Shown one piece after another: positions 1-7,630 of a stretch of DNA of 64,000 bases. Position 1 is the first letter of the stretch. Every line of letters starts with the position of its first letter. Under the pieces are notes generated by a model that did no database searches, was not told the DNA's origin, and saw only the letters and a program-made list of their open reading frames with translations. The position numbers and the translations under genes are program-made. Origin of the DNA: Sphingobium sp. EM0848 (lineage in GTDB: Bacteria > Pseudomonadota > Alphaproteobacteria > Sphingomonadales > Sphingomonadaceae); the NCBI RefSeq assembly GCF_013375555.1, contig NZ_JABXWB010000001.1, positions 372,001-436,000 of the forward strand. Reading direction: 5' to 3'.

Positions 1-1110
1 CCAGAAGTCGACGGCGCCGGGGACGAGGCGGGAGAGGCCGAGCGGCTGGAGAATCTCGCGCATCGGCAGATATTCGCCATAGGGGACGAGGTGCGACTTG
101 TCGTAGCGGCCCAGCAACCGGGCCTTGGGATCGACGATGAACAGGCTGTTGTTGGCGCCGGCAAGGGTGTTTTCGAGGGCGCCGTTTTTCTCGACCTGTT
201 TGAAATAGACCTTGGTCGCGCCGGTCATGAGCAGGTCGCCGGGGCCGAGCAGCGCCGCGAGGCGGGCGCGCCAGTCAGGTTCCAGATCGAGATAGGCGGG
301 AATCGCGGCTTCGGGCCAGAAGATCAGGCGTGGGGCCGGGCGGGGCGTGCCGGAGAGGGCGGCGAGGGTCTGGAAATGGGCCTCTTCGAGTTCGGCGGAA
401 TATTTCTCGTCCTGGCCGATATTGGGTTGGACCACGCGGATGCGGGGTGCGCCCGCCGGGGTGGGTGGCGCGGGGGAGAGGAGGCTCCATAGGGCGAGGG
501 CTGCCAGCGGGGCGGCCAGTGCGGCGGCGGGCCTGAACTGGCGGCGCAGGGTCAGAAGGATCGCGCCGGAGGCGAGGATGGCGAGGGCGCCGAGGCCGTA
601 TGTGCCGATCAGGGTCGAAGCGATGGCGATGCCGGTGGGAAGCAGCGTGACGCCCAGCGGGTTCCACGCAAAGCCGGTGAAGGCGGTGGCGCGGAGATAT
701 TCGGATGCAAGCCATGCCGCCGCGAAGAGCAGGGTGAAGGTGAGCCTGCAATCGCCGCCGCCGAGTTTTCGCCCGAACCACCATGTCGCGAGCGTCGCAA
801 GGGCGGGATAGACCGCCAGATAAAGCGACAGCAGGACCACCGCGCCATAGCCGAACCAGTGCGGCATGGAATCCTGAAAGGTGAAGGCGTGGGCGATCCA
901 GTTGAGGCCCAGGGTGAAATGGCCGACGCCGAACAGCCAGCCGCGCAGGAAAGCGCTGCGGCGGTCGGGCGCGCGTTCGATGAGGACGATCAGCAGCGCG
1001 AAGCAGGCGAGAGTGACGGGCCAGAGCTTCAGCGGTTCGAAACCCGTGGCCGCGACGAATCCGGCGAGCAGGGCGGTGAGCTTTGGAAAGCGGGCCGGAA
1101 TGTTCTTCAT
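1..1110 (-). CDS. lnt: apolipoprotein N-acyltransferase Lnt (3' end outside window)
   Basis: Catalyses the last step of lipoprotein maturation, N-acylation of the N-terminal cysteine, in the inner membrane. I translated the reverse strand from an ATG at 1110; 370 codons stay open to the window edge. The N-terminal half is hydrophobic (several membrane segments). The nitrilase-like domain follows with WPEAAIP, which holds the catalytic Glu, and YDKSHLVPYGEYLP, which holds the catalytic Lys. The catalytic Cys would lie beyond the window. About 370 of an expected 500-540 residues are present. It starts 10 bases after the stop of the upstream YqaA-type gene, so the two are probably co-transcribed. 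Confidence 0.95.
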   Translation of the reverse strand, partial: MKNIPARFPKLTALLAGFVAATGFEPLKLWPVTLACFALLIVLIERAPDRRSAFLRGWLFGVGHFTLGLNWIAHAFTFQDSMPHWFGYGAVVLLSLYLAVYPALATLATWWFGRKLGGGDCRLTFTLLFAAAWLASEYLRATAFTGFAWNPLGVTLLPTGIAIASTLIGTYGLGALAILASGAILLTLRRQFRPAAALAAPLAALALWSLLSPAPPTPAGAPRIRVVQPNIGQDEKYSAELEEAHFQTLAALSGTPRPAPRLIFWPEAAIPAYLDLEPDWRARLAALLGPGDLLMTGATKVYFKQVEKNGALENTLAGANNSLFIVDPKARLLGRYDKSHLVPYGEYLPMREILQPLGLSRLVPGAVDFW

Positions 1111-1120
1111 GGGCTGCGGA

Positions 1121-1756
1121 TCAGCGCAGGGTGGCCATGGTGGCGTGGCTGCACTTGTCGCTCTTGTCCCCGCCGCCGGTCAGGGCCGAGGCCGCGATGA
1201 AGCCGCCGACCACCAGCACGAGGAAAGCGGCGGAGAGCAGGCCCAGATATTTTTCGATGAACGCCTTGATCGGGCTGCCGAATTTCCAGAACAGAAAGCC
1301 CACGAGCATGAACTGGAAGGCGCGGGACAGGACGCTGGCCCAAAGGAAGGTGAAGAGCGACAGCCCGATGAAGCCCGCCGTGATGGTGATGAGCTTGAAG
1401 GGGATGGGTGTCGCGCCCTTGATGAGGATGATTTCCGCCCCGTAATCGCGCAGATAGCAGGCGGCGACGGGGAATTTCGCGGCGAGGCCGAGAGTGTTCA
1501 ATATCTGCTGGCCGACCGTTTCATAGACGAAATGGCCGATGGCGTATCCGAACAGTCCGCCCATGACCGAAGCGATGGTGCAGATGAGGCCGAAGCGGAT
1601 CGCGCGTTCCGGGCGGGCCAGGCACATCAGGCCCAGCAGCGGATGCGGCGGGATCGGGAAGAAGCTCGATTCCATGAAACTGATGGCGAAAAGCCAACGT
1701 TCGGCGTGGGCGTGGGCGGCTTTCGCCAGCGTCCATTGGTACAGCTTCGTAAGCAT
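1121..1756 (-). CDS. yqaA: YqaA family membrane protein (SNARE-associated/VTT type)
   Basis: A 211-residue integral membrane protein of the DedA/VTT superfamily, YqaA branch. Visible family features are FMESSFFPIPPHPLLG near residue 28, a glycine-rich membrane segment (GGLFGYAIGHF) and KGATPIPFKLITITAG around residue 115. DedA-type proteins are linked to lipid scrambling and membrane homeostasis; the substrate here is unknown. The gene lies directly upstream of lnt with a 10-base gap, which suggests one envelope operon. The tail after the last membrane segment is short and polar. Confidence 0.85.
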   Translation of the reverse strand: MLTKLYQWTLAKAAHAHAERWLFAISFMESSFFPIPPHPLLGLMCLARPERAIRFGLICTIASVMGGLFGYAIGHFVYETVGQQILNTLGLAAKFPVAACYLRDYGAEIILIKGATPIPFKLITITAGFIGLSLFTFLWASVLSRAFQFMLVGFLFWKFGSPIKAFIEKYLGLLSAAFLVLVVGGFIAASALTGGGDKSDKCSHATMATLR

Positions 1757-1782
1757 CGGCCTGACCCCTAGACGAAGAGGTT

Positions 1783-2289
1783 TCAGGCCGCCAGTGCTTT
1801 TGCCAGGACGAGCATTTCGTAAGGCGGGTCGAGCGGGACCGGATAGGGGCGGCGTTCGCCCGTCGGTTCGTAGCCACGCCGCTGATAATAGGCGATCAGC
1901 CGGTCGTGGCTGGCGATGACGGTCATTTCCATCCGATGGGTCTGGAAGGTCGAAACCGCAAGCCGCTCGGCGGCGGCGAGCAGTTCATGGCCGAGGCCGC
2001 CGGACTGGAGGCCGGGGTCGATGCAGAGCAGGCCGAGATAGGCGCGGCCATGGCCGAGGTCGGAAATCTGGACGCAGCCGATGGGCGCGCCTTCCTGATC
2101 GAGCGCGACCAGCAGGCGTTCGGCGGGGTCGGACAGAATGGCCTCCAGCGCGGGGATGCTGCTTCGGGGGCTGGTGGGAGGGGGCGATTCGACGGCCCAG
2201 CTCTCGCTGGCGGCCTCTCCGCGATAGGCGCGTTCTATCACGCGATGAAGGCTGGGAAGGTCGGCGGTGGTGGTGGGGCGGATGTGCAT
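1783..2289 (-). CDS. GNAT family N-acetyltransferase
   Basis: 168 residues with the GNAT fold: an N-terminal MHIRPTTTADLPSLHRVIE start typical of the family, a central beta strand (YLGLLCIDPGLQSGGLGHEL, a version of the acetyl-CoA binding loop Q/RxxGxG/A), and a C-terminal segment with YYQRRGYEPTGERRPYP. It should transfer an acetyl group from acetyl-CoA to an amine; the substrate cannot be read from the sequence. It ends 26 bases before the yqaA-lnt pair and may be co-transcribed with it. Confidence 0.85.
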   Translation of the reverse strand: MHIRPTTTADLPSLHRVIERAYRGEAASESWAVESPPPTSPRSSIPALEAILSDPAERLLVALDQEGAPIGCVQISDLGHGRAYLGLLCIDPGLQSGGLGHELLAAAERLAVSTFQTHRMEMTVIASHDRLIAYYQRRGYEPTGERRPYPVPLDPPYEMLVLAKALAA

Positions 2290-2384
2290 GGGAGCGGCTT
2301 TTAGCGCGGTCGGGGCGCTTGCGACAGCCCGCTTGCCTGACGGGAGCGGCGGGCGCTAGGATATGGGGCGAAGGAGAGATTGTG

Positions 2385-2627
2385 ATGCATGGCATGGGTG
2401 AGGGCGCCTGCCCGTTCGAGTTCAATACGGACCCCGCCACGTTCAAGGTCGGGGATTCCGTCAGCTATCGGGTGACGGGCAGTCTGGCGGGGATGCCCTT
2501 TGCGGGCGTGCTGCTGGAGGTGCATGAGGACCATGTCGTGTTGACCTCCGACCCCGAGGACAAGGCCAGCCGGATGCGCGCGACGCGGGAAAGTCGACCA
2601 GTCGTGCAGGAAGAGGATATCTGCTGA
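2385..2627 (+). CDS. conserved hypothetical protein, 80 residues
   Basis: I chose the ATG at 2385 because AAGGAGAG lies 8 bases upstream; a longer reading from 2319 has no ribosome site. The product is acidic, with a region of alternating hydrophobic residues (VGDSVSYRVTGSLAGMPFAG, VLLEVHEDHVVLTSD) that looks like a small all-beta, SH3-like fold. No family is recognised. It is transcribed divergently from the GNAT gene and precedes the TonB-like protein. Confidence 0.6.
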   Translation: MHGMGEGACPFEFNTDPATFKVGDSVSYRVTGSLAGMPFAGVLLEVHEDHVVLTSDPEDKASRMRATRESRPVVQEEDIC

Positions 2628-2697
2628 GGGGCTACGGCGTTGACGGAGTGGTGACGTCTGGGCATGACCCGAACCAGAGTATGCCCGGCGCCATCGA

Positions 2698-3483
2698 GTG
2701 AAATTGTCCCATTCATCCCCTTCCAAATGGCGTGAGCGCGGCGGCGGTTTGCTGTTCGCGCTGCTGTTCAACGGCCTGCTGTTGCTGGTGTTGCTGACGA
2801 TGGCGCCCAAGCCGGTCATCCGGCTGCCGGACTTCCGCAATCCCGTGACTTTCGAGGTGGCGCCCGCCCCCAAGGCGGAGAAGGCGCGGTCGAAGGCCAA
2901 GAAAAGCGAGAAGAAGAAAGAGGAGCGGTCGGCGGAGCGGCAGGTGCAGCCTGTGGCGAAACCCGACCGGCCCGTGGTGAAGCCGACCGAGCAGCCGCCC
3001 GCGCCATTGCCTTCGCTCTTGCCTTCGCCGATGCCCTTCCTGGTGTTGGACAGCCAGCAGATGGCGTCGGCGGATATCGGGAAAATGCCGAAAAAGGGCG
3101 CGGAGGACGGCTCTTCGGGGCAGGGCGACAGTGCGGCGGTGGCCGGGCCGGGCGAGGGGCCGGGCGGGGTGCAATTGTACGAGGCCGAATGGTATCGGCG
3201 GCCGACCCATGCGGAACTGGCGAGCTATCTGCCCGGCAATGCGCCGCCCCGTGGCTGGGGGTTGGTCGCGTGCAAGACGGTGGATCATTATCATGTCGAA
3301 AATTGTCAGGCGCTGGGCGAATCGCCCATGGGATCGGGCTTTGCGCGGGCGGTGCGGCTGGCGGCGTGGCAGTTCCTGGTGCTGCCGCCGCGCGTCAACG
3401 GCAAGGTGATGGTGGGCAGCTGGGTGCGAATCCGGATCGATTATACGCAGAGCGTGGCCGGAACAGCTGACAGCGGGCACTGA
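2698..3483 (+). CDS. TonB-like envelope protein with Pro/Lys-rich linker
   Basis: 261 residues from a GTG start. Layout: short basic cytoplasmic end, one membrane helix at about residues 17-36 (LLFALLFNGLLLLVLLTM), a long linker rich in Lys, Pro and Glu (about 50-115), then a globular domain (about 165-255) ending in WQFLVLPPRVNGKVMVGSW and a final beta strand. This is the architecture of energy-transducer TonB and TonB-like proteins, but there is no ExbB/ExbD nearby. A role in periplasmic force transfer or envelope anchoring is inference only. Confidence 0.6.
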   Translation: MKLSHSSPSKWRERGGGLLFALLFNGLLLLVLLTMAPKPVIRLPDFRNPVTFEVAPAPKAEKARSKAKKSEKKKEERSAERQVQPVAKPDRPVVKPTEQPPAPLPSLLPSPMPFLVLDSQQMASADIGKMPKKGAEDGSSGQGDSAAVAGPGEGPGGVQLYEAEWYRRPTHAELASYLPGNAPPRGWGLVACKTVDHYHVENCQALGESPMGSGFARAVRLAAWQFLVLPPRVNGKVMVGSWVRIRIDYTQSVAGTADSGH

Positions 3484-3546
3484 ATTTCGTTGCGTTTCGA
3501 TACTGGAAAGGCATGATCCGCTTCGGATTTTTCGGGAGTTGGAGTC

Positions 3547-4194
3547 ATGATCCTTTATGGTGCGCGGCCTTCGCCTTTTGTGCGCAAGGTCATCATATTC
3601 GCGGCGGAAAAGGGGCTTGAACTGGATGTGCAGCCCGGCGGATTCGGGCAGGGCGGGGAGGCCTTTGCGCAGGCGTCGCCCTTTGGGAAGATTCCGGGTT
3701 TTCAGGACGGCGATTTCCTGATCAGCGATTCGACGGCGATCATAACCTATCTGGATACGCTGCATCCGGAGCCGAATTTGATCCCCGTCGAGGCGCGGGC
3801 GCGGGCTCGGACGATCTGGTACGAGGAATTTGGCGATACCATCGTGCAGGCGGCGGGCATGCCGATCTTCTTCAATCGGATGGTCGCGCCCCTGATGGGG
3901 GTGCCGCAGGATCTGGCGGCGGCCAATGCGGCGGAGGCCGACAAGCTGCCGGAGATTTACGATTATCTGGAGAAAATCCTGCCGGAAAGCGGGTTTCTGG
4001 TGGAGGATCGGTTTACGCTGGCGGATATTGCCGTTGCCTGTCCGCTGATCAATATCTGCTATTGCAGCGGGGTGCTGAAGGATGGCCGCTGGCCGCGGCT
4101 GAAGCAGTGGTTGCAGCAGATGCGGGAGCGGCCAAGCGTTGCGGCGGCGCTGGCGGCGGAGGCCAGGGCGATCGAACGCATGGCTGCGGCATGA
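3547..4194 (+). CDS. glutathione S-transferase family protein
   Basis: 215 residues. The N-terminal thioredoxin fold begins MILYGARPSPFVRKV, has the cis-proline region FGKIPGFQDGDFLISDSTAI with the Asp/Glu-Ser-Thr pair that binds glutathione, and is followed by an all-helical domain containing the FTLADIAVACPL motif conserved in GSTs. Substrate unknown. The start follows GGAG about 8 bases upstream. It stands alone between the TonB-like gene and a terminator. Confidence 0.9.
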   Translation: MILYGARPSPFVRKVIIFAAEKGLELDVQPGGFGQGGEAFAQASPFGKIPGFQDGDFLISDSTAIITYLDTLHPEPNLIPVEARARARTIWYEEFGDTIVQAAGMPIFFNRMVAPLMGVPQDLAAANAAEADKLPEIYDYLEKILPESGFLVEDRFTLADIAVACPLINICYCSGVLKDGRWPRLKQWLQQMRERPSVAAALAAEARAIERMAAA

Positions 4195-4287
4195 TTTAAC
4201 CCATTTGGAACATTTTTCTTGACATCGTCACGCTGTTCCGGCAGATGGGGCGACATTGGGAAAATGTGAGTCGCCGATGCGGCGTTG

Positions 4288-4321
4288 AGGGGCTGGTCCT
4301 GCGGGGCCGGCCCCTTTTGCG
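4288..4321 (+). terminator. rho-independent terminator after GST gene
   Basis: GGGGCTGGTC and GGCCGGCCCC form a stem (one G-T pair) around a short loop, followed directly by TTTT. It lies about 95 bases after the GST stop and just before the terminase-like gene, so it separates the two units. Confidence 0.65.
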
Positions 4322-4344
4322 TCGGGCGGCGGCGGAGGGGTGGC

Positions 4345-4899
4345 ATGATGGACGCGGGGAAGAAAAGCGGGGGCAGGAAGGGCGCGGCGGGGGGTATGGT
4401 CGCGCAGCGGCAGCGCCGGGCTTCAGGCAGCGCGGCGCAGTTGCGGCCGGTGCGCCGGGATGGCTGGACGCCGGCGCGGCGCAAGCTGTTCATGGAGGCG
4501 CTGGCCGCGACCTGCAATGTTGCGGAAGCGGCGCGGGCGGCGGGGAAGAGTTCGTCCAGCGCCTATGCGCAGAAGCAGCGCGATCCGGGCTTTGCGCGCG
4601 AATGGCAGCAGGCGCTGTGCGTGGCCTATGATGAGCTGGAGGCGCTGTTGCTGCGGCAATCCCTGTTCGGGACCGAGCAGGAGGAGATCGTCCTTGACGG
4701 CGAGGGGGCGGTGAAGAGCCGGAAGGTGAAGCGGGACTATCCGTTGGCCATCGGATTGCGGCTGTTGCTGGCGCATGCGGCGGAAGTGGCGGAGCAGCGG
4801 CGCGTGCAGGGGATCGAGCGGCCCGATGGCGAGGATGCGATCCTGCGGCTGCGGGCGGCGCTGGAGGCGGTGCGGAAGAAGGGGCGGGTGGTGCATTAG
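4345..4899 (+). CDS. small-terminase-like DNA packaging protein
   Basis: 184 residues if started at the ATG at 4345; a second ATG follows at 4348. After a basic, glycine-rich N-terminus comes a helix-turn-helix-like part (about 40-75: ATCNVAEAARAAGKSSSSAY), as in phage small terminase subunits that bind DNA. The rest is helical and charged. It stands at the position of g1 in GTA clusters. The large terminase that should follow is absent. The assignment comes from position and the HTH, not from a diagnostic motif. Confidence 0.65.
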   Translation: MMDAGKKSGGRKGAAGGMVAQRQRRASGSAAQLRPVRRDGWTPARRKLFMEALAATCNVAEAARAAGKSSSSAYAQKQRDPGFAREWQQALCVAYDELEALLLRQSLFGTEQEEIVLDGEGAVKSRKVKRDYPLAIGLRLLLAHAAEVAEQRRVQGIERPDGEDAILRLRAALEAVRKKGRVVH

Positions 4900-4931
4900 A
4901 GCGCCCTTTCCTCCTGTTCTTGTTGGAAATT

Positions 4932-5369
4932 CTAGGGGGCGCTTCGAAGGTGGATGAGGGGATAGGGGCGGCCCTGTCCGTCCCGGTCCGAGCGCCCGGT
5001 GCGGGTGAAGTTCATCGCTTCGTAAAAGGCCATGGCCTGTCCATTCTGTTCGTTGACGTCGGTGGTCAGCGTCGGGTGCAGCGACAGGGCATGTTCGACC
5101 AGCCGCCGGCCCACGCCACGGCCGTGCCAGGCGGGGTCGATGAACAATGCCTCCATATGGGCGCCGTCGATCAGCATGAAGCCGATGGCGCGGTCGTCGG
5201 GGTCGGTGGCGAGCCATGCGGGCGACTGGGGGAGGAAGGTCGCGACTTCCGCGTCGATGGCGGCGCGGTCTGTGGGGGTCAGGAAATCATGGGTGGCGTC
5301 GACGGCCCTGCGCCAGATGTCGAGCAGGCGGGGGGCGTCGGCGGCGCGGGCGGGGCGGATGGAGCTCAT
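4932..5369 (-). CDS. yjaB: YjaB-like GNAT acetyltransferase
   Basis: 145 residues. It closely follows E. coli YjaB in order and wording: IWRRAVDATHDFL near the N-terminus, IGFMLIDGAHMEALFIDP, the acetyl-CoA loop HGRGVGRRLVEHALSL, TTDVNEQNGQAMAFYEAM, and a C-terminal GRPYPLIHL. The start ATG at 5369 matches the family start; the frame is open further upstream but without homology. It is on the strand opposite to the GTA genes and lies where the large terminase would be expected, so it was probably brought in or left behind by the rearrangement. Confidence 0.88.
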   Translation of the reverse strand: MSSIRPARAADAPRLLDIWRRAVDATHDFLTPTDRAAIDAEVATFLPQSPAWLATDPDDRAIGFMLIDGAHMEALFIDPAWHGRGVGRRLVEHALSLHPTLTTDVNEQNGQAMAFYEAMNFTRTGRSDRDGQGRPYPLIHLRSAP

Positions 5370-5410
5370 GGGCGGCAATATAGGGGCTGAGGGCTGATCG
5401 GCCAAATCGG

Positions 5411-5518
5411 CTAGAGCATTTTCGAAGCAGATGGCACCATCTGCTGGCTCGGAAAATGCGGAAAACAAAAGACAAATAGAGCCTGATCCGATTCAATCCG
5501 ATCGGAGCCTGCTCTAGA
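5411..5518. repeat. intergenic double-hairpin repeat
   Basis: Two palindromic modules in tandem. Module 1 (5416-5459) pairs GCATTTTC with GAAAATGC and has a near-perfect inner stem, AGCAGATGG/CCATCTGCT. Module 2 (about 5478-5516) starts TAGAGCCTGATCCGATT and ends in TCGGAGCCTGCTCTA, a longer imperfect palindrome. The whole unit is bounded by CTAGAGC and GCTCTAG. This looks like a dispersed REP-type element of the genome; a second copy is not present in this window. Confidence 0.6.
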
Positions 5519-5596
5519 GCAGTGAGCGCAAAGTAGGAATCGCGGACGATTCCTTTTTGCGCGGATTTGTGATTCATGTGCCTGTGGAGGTGAACC

Positions 5597-5911
5597 ATGG
5601 GCAGAGCATATTCGGCTGATTTGCGGGAACGGATATCGGCGCACGTAAGGGCGGGACACTCGCGCCGGGCGGCGGCCCGCCATTTCGGTGTGAGCGCGAG
5701 TTGCGCAGTGAAGTTGTTGCAGCGAGTGGAACGAACAGGTTCGGCTGCTTCTTCACGAATAGGGCGGCCACGCGGCGCTGGTAAGTTGGCGCCGTATATG
5801 GCCCGGTTGACGGGCTGGGTGGATAGGGAACCAGACATCGGCATGTCGGAGCTGTCCAACAAGCTTGCAGCGGAGACGGGCGTAGTTGTGTCAACCGGCG
5901 CGCAAAGTTGA
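5597..5911 (+). pseudogene. IS630 family transposase, 5' fragment
   Basis: 104 codons from an ATG preceded by GGAGG. The product starts MGRAYSADLRERI and contains the IS630 helix-turn-helix (RRAAARHFGVSASCAVKLLQ) and the linker GRPRGAGKL. The DDE catalytic domain is missing. The frame runs into the end of the IS21 element at about 5889 and stops there (5909-5911), so the gene was cut by the IS21 insertion. The rest of the IS630 copy is not found on the other side. Confidence 0.85.
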
Positions 5912-5944
5912 CCCCCTATCGGCGCCCAACATTGACCCCCTTTT
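5889..5944. repeat. IS21 terminal repeats
   Basis: The element end TGTCAACC at 5889 is followed by AGTTGACCCCCTAT and CATTGACCCCCTTTT, two motif copies about 23 bases apart. Multiple short repeats at each end are transposase binding sites in the IS21 family. The partner end is not in the window. Confidence 0.65.
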
Positions 5945-5952
5945 CGTGAGTT

Positions 5953-6069
5953 CCGGCGGTTATCCCGGTAGTCCATAGGAGGGACCCGCGGACGCCGACG
6001 CGCGCCGTTAGGAGCGCTGGCGGCGGCGTCCGCGGGAGGTACCTGTGGACCCACCGGGGTAACCGCCGG
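5953..6069. repeat. long imperfect inverted repeat downstream of istB
   Basis: Arms of about 45-49 bases (5953-5998 and 6022-6069) pair with few mismatches: CCGGCGGTTA at the left edge matches TAACCGCCGG at the right, and CCCGCGGACGCCG in the left arm matches CGGCGTCCGCGGG in the right arm. The loop is about 25 bases. It lies inside the IS, between the terminal repeats and the istB stop, and has no coding content. Confidence 0.7.
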
Positions 6070-6104
6070 GGATGGGGGTCCGGGGGAAGGGGTTTTTCCT
6101 CGTC

Positions 6105-6833
6105 TCAGCTTCGGTTCTTGAACCGCCAGCTGTCGTTGCCGGTCTCGATGATGTCGCAATGATGCGTGACGCGGTCGAGCAGCGCCGTCGTCATTTTGGC
6201 ATCCTGAAAGACGCTGGGCCATTCGCCGAAGGCGAGATTGGTCGTGATGATCACCGAGGTCTTTTCGTAGAGTTTGCTGATCAGATGGAACAGCATCTGG
6301 CCTCCTGATCGGGCGAACGGCAGATACCCGAGCTCGTCCAGAACCACGACGTCAAGGCGGGCCATCTGGGCGGCCAGGCTGCCGGCCTTGGCCTGCCGGG
6401 TTTCTTCCTCCAGACGATTGACCAGATCGACGGTATTGAAGAACCGGCCCCTGGCCCCGGCACGGACCACCGCAGCGGTGATGGCGAGCGCGAGATGCGT
6501 CTTGCCGGTGCCCGTGCCGCCGACCAGCACGATATTGCGCCGTTCCGGCAGGAACGAGCCGGCATGGAGCGAGCGCACCAGGCTTTCGTTGATCGGTGTG
6601 TCGGCGAAGACAAAGCCGTCGAGATCCTTGATGGCCGGCAGCCTGGCCGCGGTCATGCGATACCGGATCGAGGCAGCTTCACGGTGGGCCGTTTCGGCGC
6701 GTAGCAGATCGCTCAGCATCTCCATGGCGGTCCGGTCACGGCGGATGCCATTGGTGACGGCATCGTCGAACGCGGCGATCATGCCCTTCAGGCCCAGCCC
6801 CTTGAGGGCTGCCAACATCTCATGCCGCTGCAT
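6105..6833 (-). CDS. istB: IS21 helper ATPase IstB
   Basis: 242 residues. This is the AAA+ ATPase that assists the IstA transposase in target DNA selection. It has Walker [16 protein letters not shown] (about residues 103-117), Walker [13 protein letters not shown], and the family C-terminal region [19 protein letters not shown] chose the ATG at 6833, giving the usual [18 protein letters not shown] start and a 14-base overlap with the istA end. The gene itself looks intact, but its partner istA is cut. Confidence 0.93.
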   Translation of the reverse strand: MQRHEMLAALKGLGLKGMIAAFDDAVTNGIRRDRTAMEMLSDLLRAETAHREAASIRYRMTAARLPAIKDLDGFVFADTPINESLVRSLHAGSFLPERRNIVLVGGTGTGKTHLALAITAAVVRAGARGRFFNTVDLVNRLEEETRQAKAGSLAAQMARLDVVVLDELGYLPFARSGGQMLFHLISKLYEKTSVIITTNLAFGEWPSVFQDAKMTTALLDRVTHHCDIIETGNDSWRFKNRS

Positions 6834-7629
6834 TGAGGCCTCGCACCGTGTCGTAACGCGCGCAATCGGCAATGGGCAGATGCTTGAGCTTGAGATCGAC
6901 GACAACGTCGATCGCCTGCACAGGCTGTGGTTCGCGTCGACGCGACAGGATGTTGAGAATGACCTCGTCATTGGCCGTGCCCGCCGCCATGGCTTCGCGC
7001 ACGGCAGCTTCGACTGCCTCCAGGCCATCCTCGGGCACCGCTGCCAGTACCCGTACAAAGCGTCGGTCTGCGTCATCGCTTTTGCCCAGCTTGCGGCGCA
7101 GTTGGGCCAGGGCCGGCGGAAGATCCCAGTCCTGGAAGGGAGCGCCGTTGCGCAAGGCGCCTGGCTTGCGGATCAGGACCGGCAGATAATGCCAGGGATC
7201 GAACTTCGTCTGATTGCGGCCGAACAGGCGGGCATGCTCGGCGACCACCTTGCCGGCACAACGGATGACGACCCGGTCGGCATAGGCGCGCAGTTGCACC
7301 GCATGCCGGGCCGCAACGGCCATGACCGAGTAACGGTTGCGATCGAAGCTGACGAGGCAGGTCGAGCTCGCCACATGTTCGCTCTCGAAGAAGCCGTCAA
7401 AAGGCGTGGTGAGCGGTTGTAGGGAGGGTCGTTCCATCTCCAGCGCCTGGGCGATGGTCATATCTTCCATATCCGGATGGGCATAGCGCTCGGCCCATCG
7501 GCGACACTCGGCCTCCAGCCACGCGTTCAACTCTTCCATGCTGGCAAACCGCAGACGTGGCTTGAACAGCCGTTCCCTGCCGGTCTGGACCTGGTTCTCG
7601 ACCTGTCCCTTCTCCCAGCCTGCCGCCGG
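6820..7629 (-). pseudogene. istA: IS21 transposase IstA, 3' part
   Basis: About 269 C-terminal residues. Homology starts abruptly at PAAGWEKGQVENQV, the conserved end of the catalytic core in IstA, and continues with FASMEELNAWLEAECRRWAE and the beta-rich C-terminal domain. The N-terminal HTH and most of the DDE core are missing. The break at about 7630 coincides with the truncated end of the serine recombinase gene, so one deletion or recombination removed the 5' part of istA and the 3' part of its neighbour. Confidence 0.85.
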
Positions 7630-7630
7630 G

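Larger units (their letters stand above)
5889..7629 (-). mobile_element. IS21 family element, truncated on the istA side
   Basis: Contains istB and the last 269 codons of istA, in the usual overlapping order. The end at 5889 begins TGTCAACC and carries two direct copies of a TTGACCCCCT motif (about 5908 and 5931), as in the multiple terminal repeats of IS21 elements. The other end with the istA start is missing; homology stops at about 7630, where it meets the recombinase gene. IS21 elements normally need both genes, so this copy should be inactive. Confidence 0.85.
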
